This document shows positions 59,261-64,000 of a DNA stretch of 64,000 bases, piece by piece. The stretch's first letter is position 1; each line of letters begins with the position of its first letter. The stretch comes from Trinickia fusca. Lineage in GTDB: Bacteria > Pseudomonadota > Gammaproteobacteria > Burkholderiales > Burkholderiaceae. Under the pieces are notes generated by a model that saw only the letters and a program-made list of their open reading frames with translations, ran no database searches and was not told where the DNA came from. The position numbers were made by a program, and so were the translations under genes. The stretch is from positions 248,001 to 312,000 of the forward strand of contig NZ_RBZV01000003.1 of NCBI RefSeq assembly GCF_003628145.1. Direction: 5' to 3'.

Positions 59261-60589
59261 TCAAGCCGCCGGCGCGGCGTGGGCTTGCGCGGCGTCTTTC
59301 GCCGCTGCACCCGCCACCGCTTCCGGTTTGTTCGAGTGGGCGGGCGACGCGTTGAACGCCGTCGGCGCGCTGCTTGCTTGCGCGCCGCTCGCCGGCGCTG
59401 CGCCGCCACTCAGATGGTCGCCGCCTTCAGGCAGCTTGCCGTTGCGTGCATCCGCGACTTGCTTCGGTTGCAGCATGTCGCCCGTGTGGTTGCCCCATGC
59501 ATTGCGCTCATAGGTGATCACCGATGCGATCTCGACGTCGTTCAGCGTCGGTGCCCACGACGGCATCGCGTTCTTGCCCTTGAGCACGATGCTCACGTGG
59601 CCAGCGAGCGGGCCGTTGGCGACCTTGCTGCCGTCGAGCGCCGGGAATGCGCCCGCACCCTTGCCGCTCGGCTGGTGGCAGACCGCGCAGTTGGCCTTGT
59701 AGACTTGCTCGCCGCGCTGAGTGAGCTCGGCCAGCGTGTACGTCTTGTTCGGGTCATCGGCGCCCGCGGCCATCTTCTTCTTTTGTTCGTCGACCCACTT
59801 CGCGTAGTCGTCGTCCGACACGACGGTCACGACGACCGGCATGTACGCGTGCTCCTTGCCGCACAGCTCGGTACAGAAGCCGCGGTACGTCCCGACCTTC
59901 TCGGCCTTGAACCACGTATCGCGCACGAAGCCCGGAATCGCATCCTGCTTCACGCCGAACGCGGGCACGTACCACGAGTGGACGACGTCGGCAGCCGTGG
60001 TGATGATGCGGACCTTCTTGCCGACCGGCACGACGAGCGGGTTGTCGACCTCTTGCAGATAGGTATCGGTGATCGGCTGCTGGCCGTTCACTTCGCTACG
60101 CGGCGTGGTCAGCGTGGACAGGAAGCTGATGCCTTCGCCCGGCCCCTTCACGTAGTCGTAGCCCCACTTCCACTGGTAACCGGTGACTTTAACCGTCAGG
60201 TCGGCATTGCTCGTGTCCTTCATCGCGACGACCGTCTTGGTGGCGGGCAGCGCCATCAGCACGACGATGATGAACGGCACGATCGTCCAGATGATTTCGA
60301 CCGTGGTGCTTTCGTGGAAATTCGCAGCCTTGTGCCCCTTCGACTTGCGGTGCGCAAACATCGAATAGAACATCACGCCGAACACGCCGACGAAGATCAC
60401 CGTACACAGGATCAGCATCATCGTGTGGAGGTGATAGAGCTCCTCAGCGATTTTCGTCACGGGCGGCTGCAGATTGATCTCGTTGACGGCGGGGCCGCCC
60501 GGGCTATCGCCTACTGCCAAGGCGGCGTGGGCGCCGAGCAGCCCGCTGCACGCCAGCACGCCCATGAGGGCTCGCTTGATTGTTTTCAT
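59261..60589 (-). CDS. ctaC: Cytochrome c oxidase subunit II with C-terminal cytochrome c domain
   Basis: Subunit II accepts electrons at CuA. The 442-residue product has a signal peptide, two helices (about 55-75 and 100-120) and the CuA ligands in HSWYVPAFG, GFCTELCGKEHAYM. A fused cytochrome c domain has CAVCHQ and a late Met, and an Ala-rich tail of about 65 residues ends the protein. This fused form is usual in betaproteobacteria and allows a short electron path. AAGGA is a few nt from the ATG at 60589. It leads the oxidase operon. Confidence 0.95.
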   Translation of the reverse strand: MKTIKRALMGVLACSGLLGAHAALAVGDSPGGPAVNEINLQPPVTKIAEELYHLHTMMLILCTVIFVGVFGVMFYSMFAHRKSKGHKAANFHESTTVEIIWTIVPFIIVVLMALPATKTVVAMKDTSNADLTVKVTGYQWKWGYDYVKGPGEGISFLSTLTTPRSEVNGQQPITDTYLQEVDNPLVVPVGKKVRIITTAADVVHSWYVPAFGVKQDAIPGFVRDTWFKAEKVGTYRGFCTELCGKEHAYMPVVVTVVSDDDYAKWVDEQKKKMAAGADDPNKTYTLAELTQRGEQVYKANCAVCHQPSGKGAGAFPALDGSKVANGPLAGHVSIVLKGKNAMPSWAPTLNDVEIASVITYERNAWGNHTGDMLQPKQVADARNGKLPEGGDHLSGGAAPASGAQASSAPTAFNASPAHSNKPEAVAGAAAKDAAQAHAAPAA

Positions 60590-60654
60590 AGCATCCTTAC
60601 CCAAAATTTCCATTCAAACCCTCGCCCCCGCTCGATGGCACGCTTCGCCGCTTG

Positions 60655-61131
60655 CTAACCGCACCGCCGCAGCCACATGCGCAACTCGTTCGCGAACTGC
60701 GCGCGCCGATATTGTGCGAGATGCTGCCCGACGGCGACTGTCTCTCCACGCGACACGAGCTTCACCGGGTCGCGCAGCGACGTCCCCCATTCGACCCGCA
60801 CCCAACGCGGATTGAATTCGAACTGCGTCAACCGTTCTGCGCTCACCCGTTCGATCACGAGCCGGTTCGGAAACAGCCGAATACGCTCGTAATCGACCGC
60901 ATGACGTGCATGAATCACAAACGCGATACCGACCACCAGCAACTCGATGCCGGTGAACGGCAATACCGGCCATGCTCCCCGCACGACCAGCAACAACGCA
61001 ATCGCCAACGAAAACAGCGCCAGCGACGCATAGAAACAGACGAATTGCCGCGGCGATACCGAGCAATTACGTTTCATCAACCAGTCCATCAGGACCGGCT
61101 CCGCATCCGTCAGCAGGGTTGTCGCTTCCAT
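60655..61131 (-). CDS. DUF2244 membrane protein
   Basis: The 158-residue product has two helices (about 30-50 and 55-72) and a soluble C-terminal half (NRLVIERVSAERLTQFEFNPRWVRVEW), the DUF2244 pattern. GGAGG is 5 nt from the ATG at 61131. Upstream a promoter is seen on the minus strand: TTGTGG (complement of 61243-61248), 17-bp spacer, TATAAT (complement of 61220-61225). It lies just upstream of ctaC on the same strand, so a link to oxidase expression is possible but unproven. Confidence 0.85.
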   Translation of the reverse strand: MEATTLLTDAEPVLMDWLMKRNCSVSPRQFVCFYASLALFSLAIALLLVVRGAWPVLPFTGIELLVVGIAFVIHARHAVDYERIRLFPNRLVIERVSAERLTQFEFNPRWVRVEWGTSLRDPVKLVSRGETVAVGQHLAQYRRAQFANELRMWLRRCG

Positions 61132-61219
61132 CGCCGCCTCCTGCGCGTACCGTTTCGAGCACACGCTTTTCGGGGCCTGTCGCGCCGCATTGTGGGGTCT
61201 GCGGACGACAAACTGGCGC

Positions 61220-61248
61220 ATTATAGGCGCGTTCAGTGGCATCCACAA
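61220..61248 (-). promoter_or_regulatory. Promoter of the DUF2244 gene
   Basis: Minus-strand TTGTGG and TATAAT with a 17-bp spacer. The start point is near 61213, with a leader of about 80 nt. It may also feed the oxidase genes downstream. Confidence 0.5.
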
Positions 61249-61413
61249 GCAAACGGCTATCGGCCTGTAACCCAGGCACGACAAGCCTCTGCGCCCCTTT
61301 CGCATGCTTTTTTCGCACGCTCTCCGACGCTAATTTCGGCCATAACGGATACGATCTTTACCCCTCTTGCAACCCGCGACTCCCCGTCCGCTTGCCCGCA
61401 GATCGCACGCCGG

Positions 61414-62403
61414 CTAACGGGGTGGCCGCTTCCTTACGATGTCCTCTACGCGCACGATGCCGTGGCCTTCGGCCGTCATACGTGGCACCGCCTTCCATGC
61501 GTGGCCGTAAATCACCTCGAACGTCAGCGCGAGCGTGCCGTCCGCGCGCCGGCGCGCTTCGAGCGCCGCCAGCAGTGCCTGGTGCAGGCGTCGGGCAGTG
61601 GACGAGCCGGGCGTCGCGCCCATTGCGCCGGCGCCGGCCGCATCGCGGACGAACGGGTACGCTCCCCAACGACGCACATCGGCCAGCAGCGACTCGGGCG
61701 ACGTGTACGTGATGGTGATTTTCTCCTGATCCATCACGGGGATCTCGAAGCCGCTCTCGACGAGCATGTCGCCGAGATCATGCATATCGACGAAGTCGAT
61801 CACGTGCGGCCGGGTCGCCAGGCCGTGCGCCGCTTCCACCTCGGCATAGGCGCCGCGCAGCTCGCTCAGCGTGTCGGGGCCGAGCGTGCTGAACATCAGC
61901 AAGCCGCCGACTTTCAACACGCGCTGCCATTCGGGCAACACGAGGTCGGGCCGCGGATGCCAGTGCAGCGCGAGATTGGACCAGAGCAATTCGAAGGCAT
62001 CGGCCGCAAACGGCAGCGCGGAGAAATCGGCTTGCGCGATGCGCGGGCCATGCGCGCCGAGCGCACGCCCGAGCGTTGCCGGCAGCAGACGCCGCCAGCT
62101 CGTGTCGCTGCTCGCACGCGGCAGCGCGTGCCTCAGCATCGCATGCGACAGATCGGCGCCGAATACCGGCGCCTCGGGAAATCGTTCGCGCAGCGCCGGC
62201 AGATCCTCGCCGCTGCCGCAGCCCACGTCGAGCACGCGCGCCGGCTTCACCTTGATATAGTCGAGCCGCTCCCGCATCCGCTGCGCGATCTCGCGCGGCA
62301 GGAAGGCCACCTCACCGAACTTGGCTGCGCGGCGATCGAAAATCTGCCGCAAAAGCCGTGAGTTGTAGGCCGGACGGCTTGATTTTGCGGGAGTTGGGGG
62401 CAT
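61414..62403 (-). CDS. Class I SAM-dependent methyltransferase (BioC-like)
   Basis: The 329-residue protein has the SAM motif I RVLDVGCGSGEDLPAL (about residues 57-72), the GADLS acidic loop and LLWSNLALHWHPRPD. This set marks BioC/malonyl-ACP O-methyltransferase and the related mitochondrial NDUFAF5 group. It is longer than E. coli BioC (about 251), with a C-terminal extension. No biotin genes are adjacent, so BioC function is a guess. Its promoter shares a symmetric -10 with comF. Confidence 0.83.
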   Translation of the reverse strand: MPPTPAKSSRPAYNSRLLRQIFDRRAAKFGEVAFLPREIAQRMRERLDYIKVKPARVLDVGCGSGEDLPALRERFPEAPVFGADLSHAMLRHALPRASSDTSWRRLLPATLGRALGAHGPRIAQADFSALPFAADAFELLWSNLALHWHPRPDLVLPEWQRVLKVGGLLMFSTLGPDTLSELRGAYAEVEAAHGLATRPHVIDFVDMHDLGDMLVESGFEIPVMDQEKITITYTSPESLLADVRRWGAYPFVRDAAGAGAMGATPGSSTARRLHQALLAALEARRRADGTLALTFEVIYGHAWKAVPRMTAEGHGIVRVEDIVRKRPPR

Positions 62404-62429
62404 GGTGGTCGAACTGGCGAAGAGCCCGA

Positions 62430-62437
62430 AGTATACT
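62430..62437. promoter_or_regulatory. Symmetric shared -10 of divergent methyltransferase and comF
   Basis: AGTATACT is an 8-bp palindrome that gives TATACT on both strands. The plus start would be near 62444 (29 nt before comF), the minus start near 62423 (20 nt before the methyltransferase). -35 regions on both sides are weak. Confidence 0.5.
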
Positions 62438-62472
62438 CGCTCGCTCCGATCCGTCCAGCGAGGAACACGCGC

Positions 62473-63297
62473 ATGACTCACGCACGCCGCCCGTTTGCGC
62501 CCGTGGTGCGTGAGCGCATCGGGCTCCTCGCGAACGCTCGGGTCGGCCGAGCGCGTGCCGTGCAACTCGTGGCACGCCTGACGGCCCTCGCGCTGCCCCG
62601 GCAGTGCGCGCTGTGCGGCATGTCATGCGTCAATATGTCGCAATGGCCGATTTGCCACGCGTGCGACTCGACATACTGGAACGAGCCCCGCCTGCGCTGT
62701 ACGTCGTGCGCGCTGCCGCTGTCGGCCTCGCGTTCGCGCGGACGCGGCGTGACGCGCTATCGCTGCGGCGTGTGCGCGAGCACGCCACCGTCGTTCGACA
62801 GGGTGCTCGCGCTTGCCGACTATCGTGCCCCGCTCGAGCGGCTCGCACTGGGTCTGAAGTTTCACGCACGGCTGGCCGTCGCGCGGGAGTTCGGTCAAAG
62901 GCTTGCCCGATTGGCCCTTGATCACCTCGAGCACACGGACTGGCCCGATGTCGTCGCGCCGGTACCGCTCGCCGGCAAGCGCCTCGCCGAGCGCGGCTTC
63001 AACCAGGCCTGGGAGATCGCCAAGCCGCTTGCACGCGCGCTTGCGATCCCGGCCGACGTGATGCTGATGCGGCGCACGACCGAGACGGCACCGCAATCGC
63101 GGCTCGACCGGGAGGCACGGCAGCACAATGTGGCAGCGGCCTTCCAGGTCACCCGGCGCGTGCGCGGCATGCACGTTGCGCTCGTCGACGACGTGATGAC
63201 CTCGGGCGCGACGCTCCAAGCAGCAGCGCACGCACTGAAGACGGCCGGGGCACGCGCCGTCACCGTGTTCGTGGCGCTACGTACTCCGAAAGACTGA
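62473..63297 (+). CDS. comF: ComF family phosphoribosyltransferase-like protein
   Basis: The 274-residue protein has an N-terminal double zinc finger (CALCGMSC ... CHAC and CTSC ... CGVC) and a C-terminal PRTase fold. The loop is VALVDDVMTSGATL, and APVPLAGKRLAERGFNQAWEIAKPLA is the ComF segment. ComF acts in DNA uptake in some naturally competent bacteria, and related proteins (GntX) in others. Competence here is not shown. The gene precedes trmL by 16 bp. Confidence 0.9.
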   Translation: MTHARRPFAPVVRERIGLLANARVGRARAVQLVARLTALALPRQCALCGMSCVNMSQWPICHACDSTYWNEPRLRCTSCALPLSASRSRGRGVTRYRCGVCASTPPSFDRVLALADYRAPLERLALGLKFHARLAVAREFGQRLARLALDHLEHTDWPDVVAPVPLAGKRLAERGFNQAWEIAKPLARALAIPADVMLMRRTTETAPQSRLDREARQHNVAAAFQVTRRVRGMHVALVDDVMTSGATLQAAAHALKTAGARAVTVFVALRTPKD

Positions 63298-63313
63298 TTC
63301 CGTATCCTCTACT

Positions 63314-63784
63314 ATGTTCAACGTCGTTCTCGTCGAACCCGAAATTCCGCCGAACACCGGCAACGTCATCAGGCTGTGCGCCAATACCGGCGCGCATCTG
63401 CATCTGATCGAGCCGCTCGGCTTTCCGCTCGACGACGCGAGGATGCGTCGCGCGGGTCTCGACTATCACGAGTACGCGCAGATGCGCGTGCATCGCAACT
63501 GGGACGCGTTCATCGCGTCCGAAACACCCGACCCCGCCCGCATGTTCGCCTTCACGACACGCGGCTCGGGACGCTTTCACGAGCACAGCTTTTTGCCCGG
63601 CGACTGGTTCGTGTTCGGCTCGGAAACGCGCGGCCTGTCGGCCGAGGTGCTGGCGCGCTTTCCGAACGAGCAGCGTGTGCGCCTGCCGATGCGGCCTGGC
63701 AATCGCAGTCTCAATCTGTCGAATACGGTGGCAGTCGTCGTGTTCGAAGCGTGGCGTCAGGCCGGCTTCGAAGGCGGGACGTGA
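63314..63784 (+). CDS. trmL: tRNA (cytidine34/uridine34-2'-O)-methyltransferase
   Basis: TrmL methylates the wobble ribose of tRNA-Leu isoacceptors. The 156-residue SPOUT protein has motif 1 LVEPEIPPNTGNVIRLCANTG, the FGSETRGLS motif 2 and LPMRPGNRSLNLSNTVAVV motif 3 of the trefoil knot. The length is typical. Its last 28 bp overlap the converging macro-domain gene. Confidence 0.96.
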   Translation: MFNVVLVEPEIPPNTGNVIRLCANTGAHLHLIEPLGFPLDDARMRRAGLDYHEYAQMRVHRNWDAFIASETPDPARMFAFTTRGSGRFHEHSFLPGDWFVFGSETRGLSAEVLARFPNEQRVRLPMRPGNRSLNLSNTVAVVVFEAWRQAGFEGGT

Positions 63785-64000
63785 ACTGAAGGCCGGCGCG
63801 CGAGCTCGGCGCGATAGCGCGCGAACATGGGCTCGTCGAAGCACGCGAACACCACGCGGTCGAACCCGCCCAGGCGCGACAGCGTATCGATGACGGTATC
63901 GACGGCAATACGAACGGCCTCATCGGCCGGGAATCGGTAGACGCCACAACTGATCGCGGGAAAGGCGATGCTCGTGCAGCGCGCTTCGTGCGCGAGTCCG
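63757..64000 (-). CDS. Macro-domain protein (O-acetyl-ADP-ribose deacetylase-like), N-terminus beyond window
   Basis: A minus-strand frame ends with TGA at 63757-63759 and runs to the window edge, so about 80 C-terminal codons are seen. TSIAFPAISCGVYRFPADEAVRIAVDT matches the C-terminal motif of MacroD-type macro domains (usually AFPxISxGxYG), which bind ADP-ribose. The usual Thr/Gly near the loop are Cys and Arg here. The tail overlaps trmL by 28 bp. The upstream half is outside the window. Confidence 0.85.
   Translation of the reverse strand, partial: GLAHEARCTSIAFPAISCGVYRFPADEAVRIAVDTVIDTLSRLGGFDRVVFACFDEPMFARYRAELARRPSVHVPPSKPA

Overview
The window is a high-GC stretch of a betaproteobacterial main chromosome, most probably Burkholderiaceae (Paraburkholderia, Trinickia, Caballeronia or Burkholderia sensu lato). 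The call rests on gene order and protein features: kdsD-kdsC-lptCAB-rpoN-hpf-ptsN-hprK-rapZ; mutM-mutY next to lolB-ispE-tRNA-Gln-prs-rplY-pth; rsmD-coaD facing ftsY; a long-form leuA; and an aa3-type cytochrome oxidase operon whose subunit II ends in a cytochrome c domain. I saw no rRNA, CRISPR array, insertion sequence or phage module. One tRNA (Gln, TTG) is present.

Layout. 1-2.2 kb is an AT-richer accessory edge: a large protein of unknown function that runs off the window, preceded by a small membrane protein. 2.3-8.2 kb holds ssb, an MFS exporter, uvrA and an AI-2E family transporter. 8.3-13.5 kb is a leftward run (K+/H+ antiporter, apt, LysE-type exporter, Nudix, purU). 13.6-23 kb is the rightward LPS-transport, sigma-54 and nitrogen-PTS cluster. 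23-25 kb carries the 8-oxoguanine repair pair mutM-mutY. 25-31 kb runs from a TPR protein and lolB to pth. 31-36.4 kb contains a ferredoxin, coaD, rsmD, ftsY and a two-gene maleyl/fumaryl-pyruvate (or -acetoacetate) pathway. 36.4-39.4 kb is ybiB and leuA. 39.5-42 kb has pagL and rpoH. 42-48.6 kb is a complete N-acetylglucosamine PTS operon (nagA, SIS-type deaminase, IIA-HPr-EI fusion, nagE). 49-51 kb has a MarR-GNAT fusion and metQ. 51-60.6 kb is the cytochrome c oxidase operon and its heme A and copper assembly genes. 60.6-64 kb has a DUF2244 protein, a methyltransferase, comF, trmL and the end of a macro-domain protein.

How the genes work together. kdsD and kdsC make Kdo, and lptC, lptA and lptB form part of the LPS transport bridge. 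rpoN, hpf, ptsN, hprK and rapZ link nitrogen and PTS signalling to transcription and ribosome hibernation. The nag operon imports and deacetylates GlcNAc. ctaC, ctaD and coxC are structural oxidase subunits, served by Cox11, two SCO-like proteins, Surf1, CtaA and CtaB.

The most interesting signals are regulatory. Upstream of leuA lies a 24-codon leader ORF with four rare CTA leucine codons, behind a perfect -35 box and among nested hairpins, which looks like an undescribed leucine attenuator. A perfect CIRCE element overlaps the rpoH promoter, implying HrcA control of sigma-32. Other signals are a perfect 22-bp palindrome upstream of metQ, a probably leaderless kdsD mRNA, and a symmetric shared -10 between a methyltransferase gene and comF. 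All functional statements are from reading the sequence; no database search was run.
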